A stretch of 64,000 bases of DNA from Arthrobacter sp. ov118 (lineage in GTDB: Bacteria > Actinomycetota > Actinomycetes > Actinomycetales > Micrococcaceae), in NCBI RefSeq assembly GCF_900116495.1, contig NZ_FPAY01000010.1, positions 1-64,000 on the forward strand, read 5' to 3'. Shown piece by piece: positions 41,318 through 50,099 of this stretch. A model generated the notes under the pieces. It was not told the DNA's origin and did no database searches. It saw nothing but the letters and a program-made list of their open reading frames with translations. The translations under genes were made by a program, and so were the position numbers. How positions within the stretch are numbered: the first letter of the stretch is position 1; every line of letters begins with the position of its first letter.

Positions 41318-44143
41318 CTAGTTCGCGGAGATCTGGCGCAGCACGTACTGCAGGATGCCGCCGTTGCGGTAGTAGTCCGCCTCGCCCGGAGTATCGATGC
41401 GCAGGACCGCATCGAAGGACGTGACAGAACCGTCTCCAGCCGTTGCCGTGACCTTGAGGGTCTTAGGCGTAGTGCCCTCGTTCAGGGCGGTGACGCCCTC
41501 GACCGCGAAGGTCTCCGTGCCGGTCAGGCCCAGGCTGGCGGCGTTCTGGCCGGCCGGGTACTGCAGCGGCAGGACGCCCATGCCGATCAGGTTGGAGCGG
41601 TGGATACGCTCGTAGCTTTCGGCCACGACGGCCTTGACGCCCAGGAGTGCGGTGCCCTTGGCTGCCCAGTCACGGGACGAACCGGAACCGTACTCCTTGC
41701 CGGCCAGGACCACGAGCGGGGTGCCGGCGGCCTGGTAGTTCTGCGCGGCGTCGTAGACGTAGGCCTGCGGGCCGTCTGCCTGGGTGAAGTCGCGGGTGAA
41801 GCCGCCCTCCACGCCGTCCAGGAGCTGGTTCTTGATCCGGATGTTCGCGAACGTGCCGCGGATCATGACTTCGTGGTTGCCGCGGCGTGAGCCGTAGGAG
41901 TTGAAGTCCTTGCGCTCCACACCGTTGGCCAGCAGGTACTGTCCGGCCGGGGTATCCGACTTGAACGAGCCTGCCGGGGAGATGTGGTCCGTGGTGACGG
42001 AGTCGCCGAGCTTGAGCAGCACGCGCGCGCCGGTGATGTCCTGGACCGGCTCCGGCTGGGCCTTCATGCCCTCGAAGTACGGGGGCTTCCGGACGTACGT
42101 GGACTTCGAATCCCAGGCGAAGGTGTCGCCGGCCGGGGTGTCGAGTGCCTTCCAGCGCTCGTCGCCGTCAAAGACGCCCTCGTAGCCGCGCGCGAACATT
42201 TCCTTGTCGATGGAGGAATCGATGACCTGCTGGACCTCGACCGGGTTCGGCCAGATGTCCTTCAGGAACACGTCGTTGCCAGCCTCGTCTTTGCCCAGGG
42301 CGTCCGACTCGAAGTCGAAGTCCATGGTTCCGGCCAGGGCGTAGGCGATGACCAGCGGCGGGGAGGCGAGGTAGTTCATCTTCACGTCCGGGTTGATCCG
42401 GCCTTCGAAGTTGCGGTTACCGGACAGCACGGCCGTGACCGAAAGGTCGTTGGCCGAGATGGCCTCGGAGATTTCAGCATCCAGCGGGCCGGAGTTGCCG
42501 ATGCACGTGGCGCAGCCGTAGCCGACGATGTAGAAGCCAAGCTTCTCCAGGTACGGCGTCAGGCCCGACTTCTCGTAGTAGTCGGTGACGACCTTGGAGC
42601 CCGGGGCGACGGAGGTCTTGACCCACGGCTTGGACGTCAGGCCCTTGTCCACGGCGTTGCGGGCCAGCAGCGCGGCGGCCAGCATCACCGAGGGGTTGGA
42701 CGTGTTGGTGCAGGACGTGATCGAGGCGATGGCCACGGCACCGTGGTCAAGTTCGAACTCGCGGCCGTCTTCCGTGGTCACCTTGACGGCGTTGGAAATG
42801 CGGCCGGCGGCACCGTGCGCTGCCGAATAGATCGGCGGCTCGCGGTCCGTGTCCGTCACGTGGGTGTCGGACTGGGTGAACGAGGGCGGGTCCGAGGCCG
42901 GGAAGCTCTCCTCAAGGGATTCGTCCAGCGTGCCGGCGTCGGCGTCGTGCTTGACGTAGTTGAGCAGGTCGTGGCGGAACTCGTCCTTGGCCTCGGTGAG
43001 CACGATGCGGTCCTGGGGACGCTTCGGGCCGGAGATCGAGGGAACCACGGTGGACAGGTCCAACTCGAGGTACTCGGAGAACTTGATCTCGTGGGACGGA
43101 TCGTGCCAGAGGCCCTGTTCCTTGGCGTAGGCCTCCACCAGTGCGACGTTTTCCTCGGACCGGCCGGTGAGGCGCAGGTACTCGAGGGTGACGTCGTCGA
43201 TCGGGAACATCGCGGCTGTGGAGCCGAACTCCGGGCTCATGTTGCCGATGGTGGCGCGGTTGGCCAGCGGCACGGCAGCGACGCCTTCGCCGTAGAACTC
43301 GACGAACTTACCCACCACGCCGTGCTTGCGCAGCTGTTCGGTGATGGTCAGTACGACGTCGGTGGCGGTGGCGCCGGCCGGGATGGACCCGGTCAGCTTG
43401 AAGCCCACGACGCGCGGGATCAGCATGGAGACGGGCTGGCCAAGCATGGCAGCCTCCGCCTCGATGCCGCCGACGCCCCACCCCAGCACGCCCAGGCCGT
43501 TGACCATGGTGGTGTGCGAGTCGGTGCCGACGCAGGTGTCCGGGTAGGCCCGGAGGACGCCGTCAACTTCGCGGGTCATGACGGTGCGGGCCAGGTACTC
43601 GATGTTGACCTGGTGCACAATGCCGGTGCCCGGCGGGACCACCTTGAAGTCGTCGAAGGCGGTCTGGCCCCAGCGCAGGAACTGGTAACGCTCGCCGTTG
43701 CGCTGGTACTCGATCTCCATGTTGCGCTCCAGTGCGCCGGAGTTGCCGAAGGCATCAATCTGGACCGAGTGGTCAATGACCATTTCAGCCGGGGCCAGCG
43801 GGTTGACCCGCTTGGGGTCGCCGCCGAGCTCCTTGACGGCCTCACGCATGGTGGCGAGGTCAACGACGCAGGGCACGCCGGTGAAGTCCTGCATGATCAC
43901 GCGCGCCGGCGTGAACTGAATTTCAGTGTCGGGCTGGGCGCTGGGGTCCCAGCCTGCCAGGGCACGGACGTGGTCGGCCGTGATGTTGGCACCGTCCTCG
44001 GTCCTCAACAGGTTTTCAAGCAATACCTTGAGGCTGAACGGAAGGTTTTCTGCACCTTCGACGGAGTTCAACCGGAAAATTTCGTATTCGGTTCCGGCTA
44101 CATTAAGTTTGCCTTTTGAACCGAAGCTGTCCACAATGCTCAT
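41318..44143 (-). CDS. acnA: Aconitate hydratase AcnA
   Basis: 941 aa; AcnA is usually about 890-940. It isomerises citrate and isocitrate in the TCA cycle. The [4Fe-4S] ligands are in ASITSCTNTSNP and GYGCATCIGNSG. Other features are TGVPCVVDLATMR, PDTCVGTDSHTTMVNGLG and the swivel-domain YGSGSSRDWAAKG. A ~50-residue stretch of low similarity (residues ~395-450, DAGTLDESLEESFPASDPPS) is inserted between domains, as in other actinobacteria. AGGAG precedes the ATG. A palindrome at 44197-44216 lies in its leader. Confidence 0.96.
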   Translation of the reverse strand: MSIVDSFGSKGKLNVAGTEYEIFRLNSVEGAENLPFSLKVLLENLLRTEDGANITADHVRALAGWDPSAQPDTEIQFTPARVIMQDFTGVPCVVDLATMREAVKELGGDPKRVNPLAPAEMVIDHSVQIDAFGNSGALERNMEIEYQRNGERYQFLRWGQTAFDDFKVVPPGTGIVHQVNIEYLARTVMTREVDGVLRAYPDTCVGTDSHTTMVNGLGVLGWGVGGIEAEAAMLGQPVSMLIPRVVGFKLTGSIPAGATATDVVLTITEQLRKHGVVGKFVEFYGEGVAAVPLANRATIGNMSPEFGSTAAMFPIDDVTLEYLRLTGRSEENVALVEAYAKEQGLWHDPSHEIKFSEYLELDLSTVVPSISGPKRPQDRIVLTEAKDEFRHDLLNYVKHDADAGTLDESLEESFPASDPPSFTQSDTHVTDTDREPPIYSAAHGAAGRISNAVKVTTEDGREFELDHGAVAIASITSCTNTSNPSVMLAAALLARNAVDKGLTSKPWVKTSVAPGSKVVTDYYEKSGLTPYLEKLGFYIVGYGCATCIGNSGPLDAEISEAISANDLSVTAVLSGNRNFEGRINPDVKMNYLASPPLVIAYALAGTMDFDFESDALGKDEAGNDVFLKDIWPNPVEVQQVIDSSIDKEMFARGYEGVFDGDERWKALDTPAGDTFAWDSKSTYVRKPPYFEGMKAQPEPVQDITGARVLLKLGDSVTTDHISPAGSFKSDTPAGQYLLANGVERKDFNSYGSRRGNHEVMIRGTFANIRIKNQLLDGVEGGFTRDFTQADGPQAYVYDAAQNYQAAGTPLVVLAGKEYGSGSSRDWAAKGTALLGVKAVVAESYERIHRSNLIGMGVLPLQYPAGQNAASLGLTGTETFAVEGVTALNEGTTPKTLKVTATAGDGSVTSFDAVLRIDTPGEADYYRNGGILQYVLRQISAN

Positions 44144-44196
44144 CGCAGGACTCCTCTCGCAACAGTTTCATCTTTGTCGCGCCACTGGACCCTTGC

Positions 44197-44216
44197 TAGT
44201 TAGGTCTGCCTAACTA
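44197..44216. promoter_or_regulatory. Palindrome upstream of acnA, candidate operator
   Basis: TAGTTAGG-TCTG-CCTAACTA has perfect 8-bp arms, 54 bp before the acnA start. Its TTAGG/CCTAA halves are reminiscent of DtxR/IdeR iron boxes, but the spacing differs from the 19-bp consensus. Iron control of aconitase is known in Corynebacterium by other regulators, so the regulator here is open. Confidence 0.5.
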
Positions 44217-44319
44217 CGCGAGCAGCAGTACAAAGCGGTACAGCATTGCTTGTACGCAGCACAGGGAACAGCCGTGAATTGGAGCGCGACGACGGACTAC
44301 TACGCCCATCCTAATGGCA

Positions 44320-45666
44320 TCAGGGTTGGGGAGTCAGTAACGCCACAGTCTCCATGTGATGGGTGTGCGGGTAAAGATCGAAGGCCCGCAGGCCCGCCAT
44401 GTCCCAGCCGCCCTGCCGGAAGTATCCGAGGTCACGGGCGAACGAGGCCGGATCGCAGGACACATAGGCGACGGCCCGGGGACCGGCGTCGATCAGCTGC
44501 TTGACCACCGCCTTACCGGCACCGGCACGCGGCGGGTCCAGGATGAGGGCGTCGAAGTTGCGTGGTTTCTGCCGCAGCACCCGCTCCACGCGGCCCTGGA
44601 CAATCTCCACCTGGGTGGCGTTGTGCAGGTTCTTGCGCGCATCACGGCTGGTTCCGGGCGCTCCCTCAACCGACAGCACGGACCCCGATACGCCCACGGC
44701 ATCGGCCATTGGTGCTGTGAACAGGCCGGCACCGGCGTAGAGATCGGCCACCACGGAACCCGGGGCGAGGTAGCCGCCGTCGTGCAGGAAGCCGGTGACA
44801 GCCCCGACGAGCGTCTCGGGTGCGTCCCGGTGGATCTGCCAGAAGCCGTCGCCGGTAACCCGGTACTCGTGGCCTGCCGCGGACTCCTGGACATAGGTGC
44901 GGCCGCGGAGCTGCAAAACCTCGCCCGTGGCCGGGTCCAGGCTGGCCACCGAGACGTCGTCGGGCAGCTGGGCCAGGATGCCGCTGAGCCGCTTGGACCG
45001 GGTTCCCGGGGCGGGGACCAGCAGTACCAGCGGCCGGCTTCCGTTCGCCGGGGCGGCGACCTCCACGCGGTCGACGCCCTGCAGGTCGATCTCCCAGAGC
45101 CGAAGCGCATTAATGCCGTCCGCCGCCAGGGGCATCTCCCGTACGGGGAGGACCGAATCGGAGCGGTGGGCGTGCATGCCCAGCTTTCCGGCCGGCGTCA
45201 CGGCGAAGCCGGCGCGCGTCCGCCAGCCGAGACCGGGAACGGTACCGGCTCCAGCCGGCTCCCGCACGGCTTCCACCTCAGGCACAAGTTCGATGCCGGC
45301 CAGCCGCTTGAGTTGCTCGGCCAGGACGTCAGCCTTGAGGCTGCGCTGTCGCTCCAGCGAGATGTGGCCGAGTTCGGCGCCGCCGACGGGCGGATGCCGG
45401 TGGGACCAGGAGCGCGCGGAATCGGCGACGTCCCAGAAGTGCGGGACACGGTCCGGTGAGGGCTCCAGAACTTCCACCACATCGGCGCGCCAGAACTTGG
45501 CATCCGCGCCGGCTTCCGTAAGGCGGACCCTGACTTTTTCGCCGGGGATGCCGTGCCGGACGAACACAACGCGGCCCTCATGCCGGGCCACGCAGTGCCC
45601 GCCGTGGGCGACGGGCCCGACGTCGACGATGAGATCGGTGGGGGCGTCTGTCCGGGTGTCGGTCAT
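44320..45666 (-). CDS. TRAM-domain RNA methyltransferase (TrmA/RumA family)
   Basis: 448 aa from ATG 45666, overlapping the upstream gene by 4 nt. N-terminal TRAM RNA-binding domain (LIVDVGPVAHGGHCVARHEGRVVFVRHGIPGEKV, shown only as its start LIVDVGPVAHGG), then a RumA-like SAM domain: VVADLYAGAGLFTAPMA, ALILDPPRAGAGK and the catalytic Cys in VAYVSCDPASFARDL. It makes 5-methyluridine in rRNA or tRNA. No Fe-S Cys cluster is evident. The M. tuberculosis counterpart Rv2689c has the same neighbour. Confidence 0.93.
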   Translation of the reverse strand: MTDTRTDAPTDLIVDVGPVAHGGHCVARHEGRVVFVRHGIPGEKVRVRLTEAGADAKFWRADVVEVLEPSPDRVPHFWDVADSARSWSHRHPPVGGAELGHISLERQRSLKADVLAEQLKRLAGIELVPEVEAVREPAGAGTVPGLGWRTRAGFAVTPAGKLGMHAHRSDSVLPVREMPLAADGINALRLWEIDLQGVDRVEVAAPANGSRPLVLLVPAPGTRSKRLSGILAQLPDDVSVASLDPATGEVLQLRGRTYVQESAAGHEYRVTGDGFWQIHRDAPETLVGAVTGFLHDGGYLAPGSVVADLYAGAGLFTAPMADAVGVSGSVLSVEGAPGTSRDARKNLHNATQVEIVQGRVERVLRQKPRNFDALILDPPRAGAGKAVVKQLIDAGPRAVAYVSCDPASFARDLGYFRQGGWDMAGLRAFDLYPHTHHMETVALLTPQP

Positions 45667-47639
45667 TGGATATCCTGCAGTTTCTTGGCTTCTTCGGACG
45701 ATTTGAGCTGCCATGGCACGCTGGCCACCATGACGCCGGACTCGAAGTGCAGCCGGGTCTTAATGCGCAGCGCGGTCTGGTTGTGAACCAGCTGCTCCCA
45801 CCACTTGCCCACGACGTACTCCGGGATGTAGACCACGATCAGGTCGCGCGGCGAATCGCGGCGCATGTTCTTGATGTACTCCATGATCGGGGACACGGTT
45901 TCACGGAACGGGCTGGCGAGGACCGTCAGGGGCACCGGGATTTCCAGTTTCTCCCAGTCCGCCACAGTCGCCTCGGTTTCCTCCGGGCTGATGTCCACGG
46001 TGATGGCGTCCAGCCGCGACGGGCGGGAGGCCCGGGCGTAAGCGAGGGCACGCAACACAGGCTTGCGCACGTGGGAGACGAGCAGCACAGCGTGCACGCG
46101 GGTGGGCAGGGCACGTGGTGAGGAGTCCTCGTCCACGGCCAGTTCCGTGGCCACGTTGTCATAGTGCGCCCGGATGCTCCACATGATCAGGAACAGCACG
46201 AACATGGCCAGCAGCGCGATCCAGGCGCCCTGCGAGAACTTGGTGATGAGGACGATCACGAGAACCAAGGCGGTCATGCAGAAGCCCACGGTGTTGATGG
46301 TCCGGGACTTGATGATGCGCCGCCGCACGGCAGGTTCCTTGGACAGTTTCAGTTCGCGGCCCCAGTGCCGGATCATGCCCAGCTGGCTCATGGTGAACGA
46401 GATGAAGACGCCCACGATGTAGAGCTGGATGAGCTTTGTGACGTCCGCGTTGAAGGCGATGATCAGTACGAGGGCGCCGGCCGCCAGGGCCAGGACGCCG
46501 TTGCTGAAGGCCAGCCGGTCGCCACGGGTGCGCAGCTGGCGGGGCAGGTAGCCGTCCTGGGCCAGGATGGAGCCGAGCACCGGGAAGCCGTTGAACGCCG
46601 TGTTGGAGGCGAACACCAGGATGACGCCGGTGGCGGCCACCACGATATAGAACGGGATGGAGCCCTCGCCGAAGACGGTCTGTGCGATCTGGCTGATGGC
46701 CGGGTTCTGGATGTAACCCTCCTCCAACGGCTTGCCGTTGAGGAGGAACTCCGTCGCCGGATCCAGCACGATGTGCACCTTGGTGGCGTTGGCCAAGTAG
46801 ATGATGCCGGCGAGCATGGCGGAGGCAATCACGCCGAGCAGCAGCAGCGTGGTGGCCGCGTTCTTGCTCTTGGGTTTCTGGAAGTTCGGCACGCCGTTGC
46901 TGATGGCCTCGACGCCGGTCAGGGCAGCGGCGCCGGAGGAGAAGGCGCGCAGCAGCAGGAATGCGCCGGCCAGTCCGACGAGTCCCTGATCGAACTCGGG
47001 CTCCGGCACGATTGTGAAGGCCGCCGAGGGCGCCTGCCCCAGCTGGCCGGTAACGGCTTGGAAGATGCCAACGGCGGTCATGCCAAGGATCGAGGCCATG
47101 AAGATGTATGTCGGGACGGCGAAGACGCTGCCGGCTTCCCGGATGCCCCGCAGGTTCACAAGCGCCAGGATGACGACGCCGATCGTGGCAATCGCCGCCT
47201 GCTGCCCGTGCAGCGAGGGCACGGCGGTGGTCAGGTAGGTCGCGGCCGAGGACATGGATACGGCCACGGTCAGCACGTAGTCCACTAACAGCGCGGAGGC
47301 TACGGTGAGACCCGCGTACTTGCCCAGGTTCACGTTGGCGATCTCGTAGTCGCCGCCGCCGGAAGGGTAGGCGTGGACGTTCTGGCGGTAGGAGGCCACG
47401 ACGGTCAGGAGCACCACCATGACGGCCAGTCCCACCCACGGGGCGATTGCCACCGCACTCACGCCGGCCAGGGCCAGGGTGAGAAGGATTTCGTCCGGCG
47501 CATACGCCACGGAGGACAGGGCGTCCGAGGCGAAGATGGGGAGCGCGATCCGCTTCGGCAAGAGCGTGTGGGCCAGACGGTCGTTCCGGAAGGGCTTGCC
47601 TACCAGCACCCGCTTCACGGCATTGAAAATTGTCAGCAC
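45663..47639 (-). CDS. kimA: KimA-like APC-superfamily potassium importer
   Basis: 658 aa. About 12 membrane segments (residues ~30-480) of the amino acid-polyamine-cation superfamily, starting FASDALSSVAYAPDEILLTL, followed by a ~170-residue cytosolic domain with USP-like strands (VHAVLLVSHVRKPVLRALAYA, DAITVDIS). This layout and length match B. subtilis KimA, a high-affinity K+/H+ symporter inhibited by c-di-AMP. Generic annotation would be amino-acid permease. Divergent CeoB/CeoC RCK genes support a K+ role. It overlaps the methyltransferase gene. No ydaO riboswitch precedes it. Confidence 0.85.
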   Translation of the reverse strand: MLTIFNAVKRVLVGKPFRNDRLAHTLLPKRIALPIFASDALSSVAYAPDEILLTLALAGVSAVAIAPWVGLAVMVVLLTVVASYRQNVHAYPSGGGDYEIANVNLGKYAGLTVASALLVDYVLTVAVSMSSAATYLTTAVPSLHGQQAAIATIGVVILALVNLRGIREAGSVFAVPTYIFMASILGMTAVGIFQAVTGQLGQAPSAAFTIVPEPEFDQGLVGLAGAFLLLRAFSSGAAALTGVEAISNGVPNFQKPKSKNAATTLLLLGVIASAMLAGIIYLANATKVHIVLDPATEFLLNGKPLEEGYIQNPAISQIAQTVFGEGSIPFYIVVAATGVILVFASNTAFNGFPVLGSILAQDGYLPRQLRTRGDRLAFSNGVLALAAGALVLIIAFNADVTKLIQLYIVGVFISFTMSQLGMIRHWGRELKLSKEPAVRRRIIKSRTINTVGFCMTALVLVIVLITKFSQGAWIALLAMFVLFLIMWSIRAHYDNVATELAVDEDSSPRALPTRVHAVLLVSHVRKPVLRALAYARASRPSRLDAITVDISPEETEATVADWEKLEIPVPLTVLASPFRETVSPIMEYIKNMRRDSPRDLIVVYIPEYVVGKWWEQLVHNQTALRIKTRLHFESGVMVASVPWQLKSSEEAKKLQDIQ

Positions 47640-47752
47640 TACACAAAGCTAGTCTGATTCGGACGCGATGTCATGACGGCGAATAAGGCACGCGCGACGG
47701 CGCCGCCCGGCGGCTTGCGGCCGTGGCCTTAGTGCACGCCGTGGCCGGTAGA

Positions 47753-47778
47753 GTTCTACGCAGTATCAGACGTAGAAC
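47753..47778. repeat. Inverted repeat before ceoB
   Basis: GTTCTACG (47753-47760) and CGTAGAAC (47771-47778) are exact inverse complements 10 bp apart. A TAGAGT hexamer overlaps the left arm (47749-47754). The repeat lies between the kimA and ceoB starts, 15 bp before the ceoB GTG, so it could be an operator or a 5' UTR stem. Confidence 0.5.
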
Positions 47779-47793
47779 CAAGAGGAGGCCCAT

Positions 47794-48465
47794 GTGGCGC
47801 ACTTCGTGATCATGGGTTGTGGCCGTGTCGGGTCAACCCTGGCGCACACGCTTGAGGAGGCCGGCCATTCAGTGGCCATCATCGACCAGGACGACCGTGC
47901 CTTCCGGCGGCTCCGGGCAGGCTTCTCCGGGCGGAAAGTCACGGGAGTGGGCTTTGACCGCGAGACGTTGAAGCGGGCCGGCGTCGAGGAAGCGTACGCC
48001 TTCGCGGCGGTCTCCAGCGGCGACAACTCAAACATCCTCGCCACCCGGGTGGCGCGGGAGACCTTCCATGTTCCCCACGTCGTGGCCAGGATCTACGACC
48101 CGGGCCGCGCGGAAATCTACCAGCGCCTGGGCATCCCCACGGTCGCCGCGGTCCGTTGGAGCGCTGACCAGGTGTTGCGCCGCATCTTGCCCGAACAGCA
48201 CATCGCCGGCGATTTCCGGGAGCCCTCGGGCCGGCTGGTCCTTGCCGAAATAGACCTCAACCCGGACTGGATCGGGCATCCGATCACGTCGATCGAGAAG
48301 GCAGCCGGCATCCGTGTCGCCTATCTGACCCGGTTCGGCGAGGGCGTTCTGCCCACCGCCGGAACGTCCTACCAGGACGGCGACACCGTCCACGCCATGC
48401 TGAACGTGGACCGGAGCTCCGAGATCGGCCATGTTCTCGCCAAGTCCCCCGCCAAGGAGTCTTAA
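47794..48465 (+). CDS. ceoB: TrkA-type RCK regulator CeoB
   Basis: 223 aa, GTG start after AGAGGAGG. N-terminal NAD(H)-binding Rossmann domain (HFVIMGCGRVGSTLAHTL, VAIIDQDDRAFRRL) and a C-terminal TrkA-C domain (EIDLNPDWIGHPITSIEKAAGIRVAYLTRFG, cut: DLNPDWIGHPITSIE). Such proteins gate K+ channels or transporters by nucleotide sensing. No trkH/trkG/ktrB pore gene is next to it; the divergent KimA-like gene is the likely target or a parallel system. Confidence 0.93.
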   Translation: MAHFVIMGCGRVGSTLAHTLEEAGHSVAIIDQDDRAFRRLRAGFSGRKVTGVGFDRETLKRAGVEEAYAFAAVSSGDNSNILATRVARETFHVPHVVARIYDPGRAEIYQRLGIPTVAAVRWSADQVLRRILPEQHIAGDFREPSGRLVLAEIDLNPDWIGHPITSIEKAAGIRVAYLTRFGEGVLPTAGTSYQDGDTVHAMLNVDRSSEIGHVLAKSPAKES

Positions 48466-49209
48466 GTGAAAGTCGTCATCGTCGGTGCCGGAAGCGTCGG
48501 TTCCTCGATCGCCCGTGAGCTTCTCGCCCACAAGCACGAAATCCTGCTGATCGACGAAAAGCCGGAGGTCATCGGCCGCAGCGGCCTGCGCGGCGCCCAC
48601 TGGTTGGTCGGTGACGCCTGCGAGCTGAGCACGCTACAGGACGCCAAACTCGAGGACGCCGACGTCGTGGTCTCCGCCACCGGTGACGACAAGGTCAACC
48701 TGGTGGTCTCACTGCTGGCCAAGACGGAATTCGGCGTCGGCCGGACCGTCGGCCGCGTCAACAACCCCAAGAACGACTGGATGTTTGACGACTCCTGGGG
48801 CGTCGACGTCGCGGTCAACACCCCGCAGCTCATGACCGCCCTGGTGGAGGAAGCAGTGGAGATTGGCGACCTTGTCCGTCTGCTGACCCTGCAGACCGGC
48901 GTCTCCTCGCTGGTGGAGTTCACGGTCCCGCACGATTCCCACGTGATCGGCCTGACCGTGGGCGACATCCAGTGGCCCGAGGACGCGACCCTGGTGGCGA
49001 TCCTGCGGGATCAGGCGCCCATCACGCCGAGCCGCGATGACGTGATCGACGGCGGCGACGAACTGTTCTTCGTGACCACGATCGCGGCCGAGGACGAACT
49101 CCGCGCGCTGCTCTCCCCCGAGTCCCCGCTCGAGGACCAGCACCCGGTGACCTCCGACCAGCACACCCACGGCGCCCCGCCGGCCGGAGACGACGGCTTC
49201 GACGGCTAA
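48466..49209 (+). CDS. ceoC: TrkA-type RCK regulator CeoC
   Basis: 247 aa, GTG start directly after the ceoB stop with AAGGAG upstream. Rossmann domain MKVVIVGAGSVGSSIARELLAHKHEILLIDEKPE (begins VKVVIVGAGSVGSSIAREL), then TrkA-C (EFTVPHDSHVIGLTVGDI, DELFFVTTIAAEDELRALL). The C-terminal tail is His/Pro-rich. CeoB and CeoC probably form a hetero-octameric RCK ring. M. tuberculosis Rv2691/Rv2692 are arranged the same way. Confidence 0.93.
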   Translation: MKVVIVGAGSVGSSIARELLAHKHEILLIDEKPEVIGRSGLRGAHWLVGDACELSTLQDAKLEDADVVVSATGDDKVNLVVSLLAKTEFGVGRTVGRVNNPKNDWMFDDSWGVDVAVNTPQLMTALVEEAVEIGDLVRLLTLQTGVSSLVEFTVPHDSHVIGLTVGDIQWPEDATLVAILRDQAPITPSRDDVIDGGDELFFVTTIAAEDELRALLSPESPLEDQHPVTSDQHTHGAPPAGDDGFDG

Positions 49210-49225
49210 CGGCCTTAACCTGCCA

Positions 49226-49286
49226 GATGCCCTATCAGTTATGGTCCTTCCCAAGCGCTGGTGAGGACCATAACTGGTAGCGCATC
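49226..49286. terminator. Long hairpin between convergent ceoC and DUF3159
   Basis: The arms 49226-49248 and 49264-49286 pair over 23 bp with two mismatches, around a 15-nt loop. It fits the 80-bp convergent gap almost exactly and must terminate both sides. Its geometry (23-24-bp arms, 15-nt loop) equals that of the hairpin at 15084-15146, although the sequence differs. Confidence 0.85.
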
Positions 49287-49289
49287 CGG

Positions 49290-50099
49290 TCAGTTGGGCT
49301 GTTCGGCTCCGGCAGCCTGCTTGACGGGCCGGGTCAGCAGCCAGGCAATCCAGACGCCAAGGATGTAGAGCGGGGCGCCCATGAGGAGCCGCGTGGTGGC
49401 GAGGGCGGCGAGGCCCTGCTCCCCCATGAAGTAGAGCGGCACCTGCACCACGAGCCGCAGGACCAGCACGGCAACAATTACCCAGGTGCCAATGGCGTAG
49501 GCCTTGACCCGTTTCGGGTCCTTGCGCCAGTCCAGGCCTTCGTTGCGGATGAAACCGAAGAGCAGGCCGGCGATCGGCCAGCGGACTGCCACCGAAATGG
49601 CCATCGCCACGATGTAGCCGATGTTGGTGAAGAATCCCAGAACGTAGAAGTTCTCGGCTTTACCCGTCGAGGTGGCCAGCCAGGCGGAGAGCCCGACGCC
49701 GATGAAGCCCGCCAACGCCTGCGTCAGCGGCTTGCGCTGAACCAGCCGCACGACTGTAAAGACGGCGGCCACCGACACTGAGGCGATGACGGCCATGGAC
49801 AGGTTCTCCCTGTCGATGGTGAAGGCAATCAGGAAGACGAGCCCCGGCAGGATGCTCTCGGCGATGCCCTGGATGCCGCCGGCAGTCTTGAGCACATCAA
49901 TGTTGCCATTGCTGGACCGGTGCAGGCCAGCCTTGGCCGCATAGTCCTCGGCAAATTGGGCGACAGTGGGCTGAGCAGCGCCCTGCCGGGGCATGTCCTG
50001 TTCCGCGGCGCCGGACACCCCGGGCTCCTGCCCGCCGGCGGTCCTGTTTTCCCGCTGGGCGTCCTGCTGGGCCCGCTCGGGGTGTTCGGGCAAGCTCAT
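49290..50099 (-). CDS. DUF3159 membrane protein
   Basis: 269 aa. The first ~55 residues are polar and low-complexity (QQDAQRENRTAGGQEPG), followed by DVLKTAGGIQGIAESILPGL and about six hydrophobic segments. Conserved DUF3159 features include FTNIGYIVAMAISVAVRWPIAG and the charged loop EGLDWRKDPKRVKAY. Rv2693c-like, function unknown. It overlaps the OB-fold gene by 4 nt. Confidence 0.9.
   Translation of the reverse strand: MSLPEHPERAQQDAQRENRTAGGQEPGVSGAAEQDMPRQGAAQPTVAQFAEDYAAKAGLHRSSNGNIDVLKTAGGIQGIAESILPGLVFLIAFTIDRENLSMAVIASVSVAAVFTVVRLVQRKPLTQALAGFIGVGLSAWLATSTGKAENFYVLGFFTNIGYIVAMAISVAVRWPIAGLLFGFIRNEGLDWRKDPKRVKAYAIGTWVIVAVLVLRLVVQVPLYFMGEQGLAALATTRLLMGAPLYILGVWIAWLLTRPVKQAAGAEQPN

Noticed and set aside
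41984..44119. 711-codon open frame on the plus strand opposite acnA
   Set aside because: Composition is Val/Gly/His/Arg-rich with no family pattern; the aconitase on the other strand has all catalytic motifs. Such frames arise from GC-biased third positions.
44227..44255. AcnR operator upstream of acnA
   Set aside because: CAGTAC and GTAC repeats are present, but the spacing and second half-site do not match the Corynebacterium consensus, and no acnR follows acnA.
47640..47793. c-di-AMP (ydaO) riboswitch before kimA
   Set aside because: The leader between kimA and ceoB is only about 150 bp, shared by two promoters, and shows none of the conserved aptamer blocks.
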